NCBI GenBank assembly: GCA_963383645.1
Contig: OY726559.1
Span: 115,176,441 to 115,240,440, forward strand
DNA: 64,000 bases
Direction: 5' to 3'
Origin: Muscardinus avellanarius
Lineage: Eukaryota; Chordata; Mammalia; Rodentia; Gliridae
Part shown: in pieces, positions 12,731 through 24,690 of the stretch
Layout: each line of letters starts with the position of its first letter
Numbering within the stretch: position 1 is the stretch's first letter
Translations under genes and position numbers: made by a program
Notes under the pieces: generated by a model
Seen by the model: only the letters and a program-made list of their open reading frames with translations
What the model was told of the DNA's origin: nothing
Databases searched by the model: none

Positions 12731-14570
12731 GAAAACAAAAACCGGAGTGTACATGTACTGTCAAGACAGTGCAAAACTTTGCTGTGATTGGCGTTAGGTA
12801 TGGACTCAGCTGCCCTAAATGGTGTCAGTTGGTTGGGCTAAATCAGATTCTGTGGGACTTGAGGATAAACATGAGTACTGAGCACGTCCCCTGTCTTACC
12901 AGTACCTGTTCCCGAGCACTAGGTATAAGGGGATAAAGAGACGCAGCTGTAGGCAGCGTGTCTTTGTTTTGTTGTAATTTTGGGTATCTTTGGTATTGAG
13001 TCTGTGATTTCCTGTCTTAAATGTTAGCTTTGGAGACTAAACAGTTAAAGCATCATGATTTAAAAGGAAACTAGCTCTCATGAATGAAGGCAAACTTTGG
13101 CACTAGGCCAGAATAACGGGGGTTAGTTAGGTGGGGAGACTGACTTTTGTACCACAAAAGGACTTTTAAAAATTAGGAGATAATTCCATGTCCTGAGGTT
13201 ATAAACCGGCTATAACTGGTTTGTCTCCCCCACCCTCCTGCCCCCGCTAGGCATCATGGGTAAAAGTAAGCATCCCCCTGTTTCTTTTGTTTAATATAAC
13301 AGTACGCCATGTGATTGGCAGGGCAGTGCCCGCTTAAAGACATGGTTTGTGCAGGTCTCTTAAGGGGGCTGGTATGCAAGGGGCCACCCCTGGGCTACGA
13401 AAAGAGCGTCTGTCATTAGATAGATGGTAGAAAAGAGAAAGGAACCCCACTGGGGGGGACGCCCCAAATCCAAACTAATAACCTAAACCCACCGCTTATT
13501 CCTTCCTTTCCCCCTTTTTATGTTTTCTGTTTCCCTCCTTTTTGTCTCCATTTTTCCTAGCATCTAGAGGAAGGAGCACAAAATGTAGCCTATAACTACT
13601 TTTAACTCTTCACCCCCACCTTTTTTTCTTTATCTAAAAGCAGAAACTCACTTTGCATTCTTCAGAGCAGTTTCCTGGCTGTGTAGGAAATGATAAGCTG
13701 AAGTATTAGAAACACTGTTGCTTTTTAAAAAACTGTTAGGGAATGATTTTTTTTTATATAAATCTCTCTTTCATTTGGATCCTTTTCCCCTTTGCTTCAT
13801 CCATTTACTGTAACGGTCAGTGTGTCTAGCTTCTAGTCTGAGCTGAGGCTGAAAGCAGTGTTATACTAAGGGTTTTCTCCCCCTCGCTGCCTTTCCCTTT
13901 TTTAAATTTTCTTTTGTCTGTAGCAGTGATGGTTCTAGCTCCCCCCGTACCCTTACTCACCCCCCTCCGTGTCGGCTCCAGCCCCGCTCTGTGAATGGAG
14001 TCAGCCAGCTGACTGAGTACTGGCATCATGCCAGGGGCTGCAAAGCAATGAGAGTGCGCGCGCTCGCGTGTAAGTGTGTACAGAACACAAAGGGAAAGGC
14101 CTGCAGTCTAGGAAATCACAGGCTATTATATAAGGAAGTCTACGTCATCTCGGCTTGCTCCGGCTGATGGACAAGGAGGAGGGAGGCTTACACCAAGAAA
14201 AATACCCTTTTCACACACATACAACACAATTTTTTTTTCCTGTTTTAAACAGGTTATCTGTGTGACTGTAAATGAGACAGAGCTGTGTGTAAATAGTAAT
14301 GATCATGTTCATTGTGGAAGCACTAACTTTTGGGAGGTGAAACATTTGTTCTGGGTCTCTTCTTCCCCCAATCAGGTTTGTGTATTTGAGGTGAAGGGGG
14401 ATGATTTATAAGAGAGATGCCTTCTGGATTTGATTGTGATTTGTTAAGATAGTACAGAGATGGGGATGGGGATAGATTAGAGTGTCCTAATCACTCAGAA
14501 TTGCCATGGGCATAAGGGTAGGTGAATAAGAGGAATTGTTCTTAAGGAGAAGCAAAGTCCAGATAGTGTA
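12731..14570. promoter_or_regulatory. SINE-free intronic island with promoter-like motifs
   Basis: About 1.8 kb of unique sequence inside otherwise SINE-saturated intron 1. It holds a long pyrimidine tract ending TTTTTCCTAG (about 13495-13560), a CpG-bearing GCGCGCGCTCGCGTG run (about 14056-14070) next to a consensus splice donor GTAAGT (14070-14075), a TATA-like TATATAA (14127-14133) and a CRE-like TACGTCAT (14141-14148). I see no conserved ORF. It may be an enhancer or an alternative first-exon region of GATAD2B; that is inference. Confidence 0.45.
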
Positions 14571-14759
14571 AAGCAGGTGATAGCCCTTTAGTTGCTGAGA
14601 CTGCCCTAGAACCTGCAATTATCCTGTCTCAGCCTCCCAGATACTGGGATTATTATGTGCCACCATGCCCAGTTTAGCTACCTCTTTTAGTTCCTTTTTT
14701 TGTGTGTGTGCGTGGGTCTGGGGATGGAATCCAGGGGCATTCAACCTCTGAGTTACGCG

Positions 14760-14798
<39 letters not shown>

Positions 14799-16200
14799 CC
14801 TCCCTCCCTCCCTCCCTCCCTCCCTCCTCCTCCTCCTCCTCCTCCTCCTCCTATTGTTGTTGTTGTTGTTATTATTATTAGTGGTACTGGGGGTGGAACC
14901 TAGGTGCTTTCTACCTCTGGGCTATACTCCCAGACCTATTTTATATTTTATTTGGAAACAGGATCTCACTAAGTTGCTGAGAGCCTCACTAAGTAGCTGA
15001 GGCTGGCTTCCAACCTGTGTGATCCTCCTGTCTCAGCCTCCCAAGTGTGGGGATTACAAGTATGCACTACCATGCTTGTGGTACTGGGGATGGAACCCAG
15101 AGGCATTCTATATTAGTGTTACATCCCAACCCAATTTTATTTTTGTTTAGAAACAAGAGCTCACTAGGTTGATGAGTCTCACTAATTGCGGAGGCTGTTC
15201 TAGAACCTGTGATCCTCCTGTCTCAGTCTCCCAAGTACTGGGATTACAGGAATGGTCCACCACAGCTGGCATACCCCTAGGTTTAATCCTCAGTCCCATA
15301 AAAAATAGTTTTATTTAACAATGTTCTTGATGTAAAAATTATTTTTTTTTCTGGGTGCTACACACCCTGCCCTATTTTTTATTCTTTATTTTGAAACAGG
15401 GTCTCACTGAGTTGCAGAGGGCCTCACTAAGTAGCTGAGGCTTTCTGCAAACCGGGATCCTCCTGTCTCATCCTCCCACATGCTAGGATTACAAGCGTGT
15501 GCCACCACGCCCGGCTACCTCCAGCCCCTTTTATTTTTCATTTTGAAACAGAGTCTGACAAAGTTGCTGAGGCCATCCTCCAGCCTGCGTTCCTCCTGTC
15601 TTAGCCTCCCAAGTACTGGGATTACAGGTGTGCACCACCACACCTGGCCTAAATTAGAATTTTTGAAACGACCAAACACATGATGTAACAAAATCATATT
15701 TGGATTATAGATCTATTCAAAGTGTAAATATAGGCCAGTTTTTGTTGTGCTAGGGGTTTAACTCAGGGGCATTTTACCTTGAAATATGTCCGTAGCCTCA
15801 TTCATTTATTCATTATTGTGTGGTACTGGGGATGGAACCTGGGGCGTTCTATCTCCAAGCTACATTCTCAGCCCTGTTTTATTTTTATTTCGAAACAGAG
15901 TCTTGTTAAATTGCTGAGGCTGGCCTCAAACCTGCAATCTTCTGTCTTAGCCTCCCAAGTACAGGGTTACAGACATGCAACATTTCGCCCAATTAATATA
16001 TAATTTCTTATTGTGGTGGTTCTGGAGATTGAATCCAGTGGCATTCTATCTAGCCCTATTTTTTTTTTTTTTTTTGAAACAGGGTCTCCGCTAGGTTGCT
16101 GAGAGTCTCAGCTGAGGCTGACATCGAACCTCTGATCCTTCTGTCTCAGCCTCCTACTAAATACTAGATTATAGGAATGCACCACCACATCAGCTAGCAA
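14571..16200. repeat. Intron 1 block: reverse-strand SINEs around a compound microsatellite
   Basis: Reverse-oriented SINE units (GGGATGGAACCCAGGGGCATT type) flank the compound repeat at 14757-14880. The series continues to about 16200. Confidence 0.8.
14757..14880 (+). repeat. Compound microsatellite
   Basis: Consecutive arrays of GC, CT, CCCT, CTC, TTG and TTA within about 120 bp, lying inside the dID half of a reverse-strand SINE. Confidence 0.9.
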
Positions 16201-16940
16201 ATCTCTTCTCAGTGAAAATAGTTCATAGCGCTCATGTACCCACAATGATGCCATATTCTTTTAAAGCCCTTGTCCTTGTTTCACTCAAACAATTGCTAAA
16301 TTCCAGAGGTGACTACTACTTCTAGGACTATATGGAAGCAGCCTCTAAGGTAATTCCAGAAAATGGTACATTTGGAGATAATTTCACTCTGTGTAGCATC
16401 TAAAACCCAACTTGTATTATAGCCATTTTGCTTTCCCTTAGGGGTTTTTAATACCCCCATTTTGAGGAATTTGTTTTTTAGTTTTGTTTGTAAGTATGAG
16501 AATGTCTTTAGAGAAATGAAGTATAGAGATTACATTCTTGGGAAATACAGAATTAACTTCTGGAAATGCAATTGGCGGCAGGAATCATTTGGTTGCTTTT
16601 GAAAGGAGCTTAGTGATGTGGTTTACACTGGGTAGGTGAGATGGTCCAGAAATGGATCACTGTTCTGTGATCTTTACCAGGACTAGAAGAGTATTGTGCT
16701 CACAGTCAGTAAGAAGACCAGCCTTACAGATGAATGGTCTTTTATTCATCTGTAGGGTTCCTAGTAGAGGGCACAGATATATATATGTTCATCTCTGAAA
16801 TACAATTGAGATAGAATTTATTTGGATAATTATGTTTGCCCTTTACATGAATCGTCATTAAAGAATCCTTATTAAGATATGCTTTTTGTGGCATAAGTAT
16901 CTAGTTAGGCTGCTGCAGGATTAGTTATACTTTTAAAATC
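16201..16940. other. Intron 1, unique sequence
   Basis: About 740 bp of AT-rich sequence without SINEs, ORFs or RNA-gene signatures that I recognise. It could include ancient repeats too diverged to name by eye. Confidence 0.6.
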
Positions 16941-16974
16941 CTCCCTCCCTCTTTCTTCCTTCCTTCCTTCCTTC

Positions 16975-17056
<82 letters not shown>
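16941..17056 (+). repeat. Pyrimidine (CTTT)n microsatellite
   Basis: Starts as CCT/CTTC units and becomes a long uninterrupted TTTC array at the reverse A-tail of the SINE that begins at 17057. Confidence 0.95.
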
Positions 17057-20000
17057 GTGGTACCAGGGATGGAACCCAGGGGTATTTTACCTCCAAGCGA
17101 CACCCTGAGTCCTTTTTCTTATTCTTTTATTTTGAAACAGGATCTCACTGAGTTGCAGAGGGCCTCACTAAGCCCTCTGCTAAGCTGAGGCTGTCTTCGA
17201 ACCACATACTCCTGTCTCAACCTTCCAAATGCTGGGATTACAGGCGTGCACCACCACGCCCGGCTTAAAATTCTCTCTTTTCTAACTAGGGATGGTGGCA
17301 AATGCCTGTAATCCCAGTACTTGGGAGACTCAGACCAGAGGATTGCTGCCAACCTTAGCAATTTAGGGAGAGTCTCCACAAAATAGTGAGACTGTGTTTC
17401 AAAATAAATAACTAGCTGGCTGTGGTGGCACACACTTGTAATCCCAGTACTTGGGAGACTGATACAGGAAGAGCACAGGTGTGTGGCCAATTTAGCTATT
17501 TAGTGAGGCCCTTTGCAACTTAGTGAGACCCAGTTTCAAAAATAAAGAATAAAAAATAGGGCTGGGGATGTAGCTCAGAGGTAGAATGCTCCTGGGTTCA
17601 TTTAAATATGGCTGGAGGTATAGCGTGGAGATAGAATGCCCCTGGAATTCCCAACACCACAAAAAAAAAAAAAAAAATAGGGCTGGGAGTATAGCTTAGA
17701 GACAGAATGCCCCTGGATTCAATCCCTAATACCAAAAAATTCTCTTTTCTTAGTTATGACTAATAGAGTATACAGAACTATGAATATTCTTTTTTTTTTT
17801 TTTTTTTGGTGGGTCTGGAGATGGAACCCAGATGTATTTGACCTCTGAGCTACACCCCCTGCCCCATTTTTTATTCTTTATTTTGAAACAGGGTCTCACT
17901 GAGTTGTGGAGGGCCTTACTAAGTAGCTGAGGCTGTCCTCGAACCGCGATCCTCCAGTCTCAGCCTCCCAAATGCTGAGATTACAAGCGTGCGCCACCAT
18001 GCCTGGCTGGAACTATGAATATTCTGAGAGGTATTCTGGAGATTTTTTTTGGTGGGGTGGTACTGGGGGTAGAACTCAGGGGCTTTCTAACTCCAGACTA
18101 TATACCCAGATCTATTTTATACTTTATTTGTAAACAGGGTCTCACTAAGTTGCTGAGAGCCTTACTCAGTAGCTGAGACTGGGTTCAAACCTGTGCGATC
18201 CTCCTGTCTCAGCCTCCCAAGAGCTGGAATTAACAAGTGTGCACCACCGCGCCCGACTCATTCAGGAGATTTTTATGAAACTTTTCTAAGGTTTAAATGA
18301 CTGCTGTTTCCTTGTCATAACCAACTCCGCACCTCTCAGTTCCTATTTCTGTAAAGTGCAAAACATGGTTGCTGTTGCTTTTTTTTTAATTTTTAAATTT
18401 TATTTTTTTTTCCCTCTTGAAATCTGGGGATTAAACCCAGGGACATTTCACATCTGAGCTACACCTCCATCCTTATTTTTTATTCTTATTTTTATTTATT
18501 TAATTAAATTAATTAATTAATTTTTTGTGGGTCTGGGGATAGAATACAGGAGCATTAGACCTCCTATCTACACCCACTGCCCTATTTTTTATTCTTTATT
18601 TTGAAACAGGGTCTCACTAAGTTGCAGAGGACCTAAATAGCTAAGGCTGGCCGAAAACCTGTGATCCTCCTGTCTCAGCCTGCCAAGTACTGTGATTACA
18701 AGTGTACGCCACTGTGTTCCATCTCCAGTACCACAAAAATGAGTGAGTGAATGAATGAATGAATGAATAGATAAATAGATAGAGCTGGGCACAGTAGCAC
18801 CTGCCTGTAATTCTAATACTTGGAAGGTTAAGGCAAGAGGATCAAAGGTTCAAGGCCAGTCTCAGCAACTTAGTGAGGCCCTTCACAATTTAGGGAGACT
18901 ATTTAAAAATAAAAATAAAAGCAGGGCATGGTGGCGTACACTTGTAATCACAGTACTTACACGGCTGAGACAGGAGGATCACAGGTTTTCGGCCAGCCTT
19001 AACTACTTAGGCACTCTGTAACTTAGTGAGACCCTGTTTCAAAATAAAGAATAAAAAATAGGGCTGAGGGTGTAGCTCAAAGGTAGAATGCCCCTGGGTT
19101 CCATCCTCAGTAACATGAAAAAATAAAAACAAAAATAAAATAGGGCTAGCAGTATAACTTAGAGGTTGATCTTTCCTGGGTTCAATCTCCAGTACCACAA
19201 AAAGAGAAAAGACAAAAATAAAAGGCTGGATGCCGGGTATGGTGGCACACGTTTGTAATCCCTGCGCTTGGGAGGCGGAGACATGAGGATTGCGCAGGTT
19301 CGAAGCCAGCCGTGCTGGCTTAAGAGACCCTGTTTCCAAATAAAAAAATATAAAGTAGGTCTGGGAGTGTAGCCCGGAGGTAGAAGGGTTTCCAGGAACC
19401 CCAGTACCACCAAAAAATAAATAAAATAAATAAATAAATAAATTTTTAAAACGGCTGTTACAGATCAAAGGTAAAAGGCTAAACCCCTAGTGCCAAAAGA
19501 TAAAAATTTAAAAAGGGGGGCCAAAGAGCCCAGCATGGTAGCACATGCCTCTAATCCCAGTGCATGGGAGGCTGAGATAGGAGGATCGCAGGTTGGAGCT
19601 CAGTTTCAGCAATTTAGTGAGGTTCTTCACAACTTAGTGAGACCTTGTTTCAAAATAAAACATAAAATAGGGTTGGGGGCTATGGCTTGGAGGTAGAACA
19701 TCCTTATGTTCAATCCCCAGCACCACAAAACACACAAAGGGTGTGGGGTGTAACTTGGGTGTAACTTGCTCCTGGGTTAAATCCCTAGTATGAAAAAGTA
19801 GACATAATTTTTAATCATGACTGTCCTATTTTAGTTTTTTTTTTTTTTTTTTTTTTTTTTTTGGTAAGTCTGGTGATGGGACCCAGGGGCACTCTACCTC
19901 CAAGCTGCACCCCCAGGCCTGTTTTTTATTCTTTATTTTGAAACAGGGTCTCACTGAGTTGCAAAGGGCCTCACTAAGTAGCTGAGGCTGTCCGCGAACC

Positions 20001-20065
20001 GGATCCTCCTGTCTCAGCCTCCCAAATGTTGGGATTATAAGCGTGCACCACCACGCCCGGCCTCT
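17057..20065. repeat. Intron 1 block: SINE-dense
   Basis: Alternating sense and reverse SINEs, including both linker subfamilies. The 153-codon minus-strand ORF near 19007-19468 is a chain of reverse SINE halves. Small unique gaps lie at 18265-18400. Confidence 0.8.
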
Positions 20066-20690
20066 ATTTTAGTATGTGAGTCTGTTTCTTTTTTCATAGA
20101 ATAGTGATCATGTGGATTTTATGGAAATGTTTTGAGAAATGAAGTATTTCTTCTGTGATTTTTAGTTTACAGTTCTGGTATTTAGCATTCACTCAGATGC
20201 TGATCTCTTCTCTCCTATTTCCCCTGCCCCTGCCCCTATACCTCCAGTATATAGCGGTTACTTTTCTTTCTATTGGAGTACTTTCCCCAACTGTTCTCAG
20301 ATTTTGTGATGAATATATCATTGGAAAATGGTTCATCTGAGGCTTTCCTGTATCTGATATAGGACATGTAAGTGGGAGAAGATAATTTTAGAGAATAATG
20401 TAGTAATTCAAAGAGGATTTGGGGACTGAAAATAAGATCTGTTAACACTGTGACCAAAGATTGAAGCTCTCTACAGGATGCCATAGTCGCTTGAACAGTG
20501 CTATTTTTCTGAGGCAATATAAAACTTAGCCACTCATAGTCATGACATAATCTATGATTGGTGCCATGGGAAAGGAAATGAATGTCATAGTTATAACTGT
20601 GAACACTCATAACCATTCTAATCCTGTCTCTCTATAAACCCATTTTTAGTATTGTGGCATAAATCATGAATAAGAAATTCTTGTTTTTCT
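20066..20690. other. Intron 1, unique sequence
   Basis: SINE-free. It holds a 126-codon minus-strand ORF (20236-20616) without a recognisable motif, which I regard as chance or an old repeat. No conserved feature recognised. Confidence 0.55.
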
Positions 20691-20970
20691 TTTATTTAAA
20701 AACTATTCCAAACTGGGCATGGTAGCACACACTTGTAATCCCAGTATTTGGAAGGCTGAGACAGAAAGATCTGGGTTCACCAAAAGCTTCAGCTACTTCG
20801 TGAGGCCCTCTGCAACTTAGAGACCCTGTTAAAAACGAATGAAAAATAGGGCAGGGGGTGTAGCTCGAAGGTCAAATGCCCCTGGGTTCTTTCTCCAGAC
20901 CCGGAAGAAAAAAAATCTTGTGTTGCTGTTGCTATCAACAAATGTTTGTTTGTTTATTTATTTATTTATT

Positions 20971-21160
20971 GGTGGTACTGGGGTTCCTGGAAGCCCTTCT
21001 ACCTCCGGGCTATACTCCCAGACCTATTTTTACATTTTTATTTGGAAACAGGGTCTCCTAAGCCAGCACACGCGGCTGGCTTCGAACCTGCGCGATCCTC
21101 CTGTCTCTGCCTCCCAAGCGCGGGGATTACAAGCCTGCGCCACCACGCCCGGCTATCAAA
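20971..21160 (-). mobile_element. SINE of the 'CTTCCAGGAACCCC' subfamily, reverse
   Basis: Reads on the plus strand as GGTACTGGGGTTCCTGGAAGC followed by TTCTACCTCCGGGCTATACT and ending CCACCACGCCCGGC. The shortened left half (TAAGCCAGCACACGCGGCTGG) is diagnostic. Flanks share an imperfect GCTATCAA...ATGTT target-site duplication. Confidence 0.75.
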
Positions 21161-23360
21161 TGTTATTTACAACATCTCAGCCAGGCATGGTGGTGCACAG
21201 GAGGATCACAGGTTCGCAGCCAGCCTCAGCTTCTTAATGAAGACCCCTGCAATTTAGTGAGATCCTGTTTCAAAATAAAGAATAAAAAATAGCTGGGCGT
21301 ATTGGCACACACTTGTAATCCCAGCATTCAGGAGGCTGAGACCTGAGGATCATGGTTCGCGGACAGCCTCAAGCTACTTAGGCCCTCTGCAAATCAGTGA
21401 GACCCAGTTTCAAAATAAAGAATAAAAAATATAGGGCAGGGGTTGTAGCTCGGAGATAGACTGCCCCTGGGTTTCATCCTCAGACCCCCCAAAAAAAATA
21501 ATAATAATAATAAATGGGCATTATGGTGCACGCTTGTAATCCCAGCTTTTGGAAGGCTGAGACAGGATTGCGGTTTGTGGGCAGCCTCAGCTACTTAGTG
21601 AGGGTCTCCGCAACTTAGTGAGACCCTGTTTCAAAATAAAGAAAAACAGGGCAGGAGGTGTAGCTCAGAGGTTGAATGCTTCTGGATTCCATCTCCAGAC
21701 CTGCAAAAAAAAAAAAAAAAAAAAAAAAAAAACTGAAAAATAGGGCTGGGGATGCATGAAAGGGAGGGAAGGAGAGAGTAAGGAAGGGAGAGAAGTAGAG
21801 AGAGAAAAATAAAGAAAGAAGAAACACTTCACTAAGTTAACCTGTCTCAACCTCCCAAATTCTGGGTTTACAGGCATACACCACCATGCTGGCTGAAGGA
21901 CCAGCTTTTTGTTACATTTTTCTAATATAGTGTGAACTAATACTTTATACTGTATTTATCAGTGAAATGAATTACTATGCGAGCAAAAATTGATGCAAAA
22001 TTCAAAATTCAAGCCAAGTATTTTGTATTGTTAGATTCAACAGGCTTAAAATTACTCTGTCAAAGATTTCTAAGTGCTTACTATTTCTATGCTTATCTTG
22101 TTACAGAATGGTAACAAACAATTCTCAGACCAGCACTAGTTTGTCAGCCACTCTCAGTAGCATTGCTCTCAGAAAATGAAAATGATTTTGTGTTAAAATT
22201 GGCAAACTGGAAACTTTCTGCTTGTTCATCATAGAATCGACAGTTTTACTACTTTGCCTATCTTACAGGGGTGTTATCAGGATCACATAAGATATAATGT
22301 ATGTAAAATGAAAAAAAATAATGAAAGTTACATTAATCCTCACATTTTTGTTTTCATTTTGTAGTGGGATTGTTGCCATACTCCCCACCCTTTTTTATTT
22401 TTTACCTTGAAACAGGAGTCTTACTAAGTTGCCAGTCCTGCCTTCCAGACAGCCATCCTCCTGCCGGGGCTCCCGAGTACCAGGCTGGCTGGCTCGTGCC
22501 ACCACGCCTGACTTCCTCACTAGCATTTATTGAAATATTGAGCAAGAAGCTGAGCATGGTGGCACACACTTGTAGTCGAGCATTCAGGGGGCAGAGACCA
22601 GAGGATCACAGTTCTAGACAGCCTCAGCTACTTAGTGAGGCCCTTCACAACTCAGTGAGACCGTTTCAAAATAAAAGACTAACTGGGTGTGGTGGCACAC
22701 ACTTGTAATCCCCGCGCTTGGGAGGCTGAGACAGGAGGATCACACAGGTTCAAAGCCAGCTTCAGCTACTTAGTGAGGCTCTCAGCAACTTAGTGAGACT
22801 CTGTTTCCAAATAAAATAGGTCTGCCGGGCATGGTGGCGCACGCTTGTAATCCCCACACTTGGGAGGCTGAGACAGGAGGATCGCACAGGTTCGAAGCCA
22901 GCTTCAGCTACTGAGTGAGACCCTGTTTCCAAATAAAATATAAAATAGGTCTGGGAGCTTAGCCCAGAGGTAGAAAGCCTCTGGGTTCCACCCACAGTAC
23001 CACCAAAAAAAAAAACCAAAAAAACAAAAACAAATAAAATAGGTCTGCGAGTGTAGCCCAGAGGTAGAAAGCCCCTTGGGTTCCATCCCCAGTACCAATG
23101 AATGAATGAATGAATGAATGGGAGTGTAACTTGGAATTAGAATGCTCCTGGGTTCCATCCCCATTACCGCCAAACAAAAAAAGAAATATTGAGCAGGGAC
23201 TCTGTTGGGAACTAGGGGACATAGAGATATATGACAAGGAGCTTACTATTCAGACAGAGCGGATAGTTGTTCATAGTATCAGAAATGAAAAAATTTTGAA
23301 GGTATTATATATTTCAAATAACTTAGACTTTCTTGGAGGCAGGAACTGTATGTGTGTGGG

Positions 23361-23402
23361 ATACATACATACATACATACATACATACATACATACATAC
23401 AT
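23361..23402 (+). repeat. (CATA)n microsatellite
   Basis: Ten uninterrupted ACAT units directly before a reverse-strand dID half. Confidence 0.9.
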
Positions 23403-24290
23403 GGGATGGACTCCAAGGGCATTCTACCTCGGAGCTGTCCCCCTTCACCCCGCCCAGTTTTTTTGTTTTGAACAGGGTTTCACTAAGTTTCAGAGGACTT
23501 CACTAAGTTGCTAAGCTGGCCCTGAACCTGCGACTCTCCTTTGTCAGTCTCCCAAATTCTGGGATTACAACTGTGTGTCACCATGACCAGCTGCAGGAAT
23601 CCTTTTGAGTTGGAGTTTCTGGTACTGCTTGTATAGGGTCATTCTTTATTTATCCCAGAGCTAATTACCCCATCTTCCAACCAACTAATGTCAGGCTTGC
23701 TACTCAGTTCTAGTCTTCCTTTCTTCCTCCTCCTCCTCTTCTTTCTTTGTGGTGGTACTGGGGATGGAACCCAGGGGCTTTCTACCTCCGGGCTACACTC
23801 CCAGACCGATTTTATATTTTATTTGGAAACGGTCTGTTAAGTCAGCTGAGGCTGGCTTCGAACCTGCACGATCCTCCTGTCTCAGCCTCCCAAGAGCTGG
23901 GATTACAAGCGTGCGCCACCACACCCGGCTTCCTCTCTTTTATCTTCTTTTCTCAGTGTACATTTGCAGGAGACAAAGACATTTACTCATTCATTCACTC
24001 ACTTATTCATTTTACTACTAGGTATTAAACCTAGGGGAATTTACCTCCAAGCTACACCCCCAGTCCTGTTTTTTAATTTTCATTTACTTTGAGGGGGTAC
24101 TGGTGATTGAACCCAGGGGCATTCTACCTCTGAGCTACACTCCCAGCCCTGTTTTATTTTTATTTTTGAAAAGGTCTCACTGGGTTGATGAGACTTTCAC
24201 TACTTGCTGAGTCTGTCCTCAAACTTGCAGACCTCCATCTCATCCTTACAAGTACTGGGTATTAGGCATGTCCCACCATGCCGAGCTAAA

Positions 24291-24690
24291 ACAAAGACCT
24301 ATAAAGTCAGGAGTTCAATCAAGAAAAAAAAATCTTTTGAGTGTCTATTATGTGCAAGTGAGGTGCAAAATGTAATAAATGACTACATACTGCTCTTGAC
24401 CTCTGGGAGCTCACAAATTTTCAAGGGCTATAGACAAGTAATTCACTAATGAGATGGGACTGTCACTGCTAGTATAAAGAATGGTCTTACTGAACAGTTG
24501 GGATCATGTCATTTGTTTGTAATCCTGTTCAAGCCCAACAAGTAACCATGTCCACACAACAAGAGGGCTACATGCACTTCGTCTTAATGCTACTACTGCC
24601 CAAGTAAGTTTTCTACATTCTCTGTATTCATTTACATTACTTTCCAGTTCTAAGTGGTCAAGCAAAACCTTCAGAAAAAGAAGTACATTT
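24291..24690. other. Intron 1, unique sequence
   Basis: About 400 bp without SINEs. No recognisable gene or motif. Confidence 0.55.

Larger units (their letters stand above)
20691..24290. repeat. Intron 1 block: SINEs with unique gap
   Basis: Dense SINEs at 20700-21895 and 22365-23195 in both orientations, and reverse units at 23403-24290. Unique AT-rich DNA without features lies at about 21900-22360 and 23196-23360. Confidence 0.75.

Noticed and set aside
16941..17056. Regular repeat that could look like a CRISPR array
   Set aside because: Simple tetranucleotide microsatellite without spacers, in a mammalian genome.
19007..19468. 153-codon minus-strand ORF
   Set aside because: Chain of SINE halves; same peptide motifs as dozens of other copies.
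20236..20616. 126-codon minus-strand ORF in unique DNA
   Set aside because: No recognisable domain, no splice or promoter context, AT-rich; chance ORF or old repeat is more likely.
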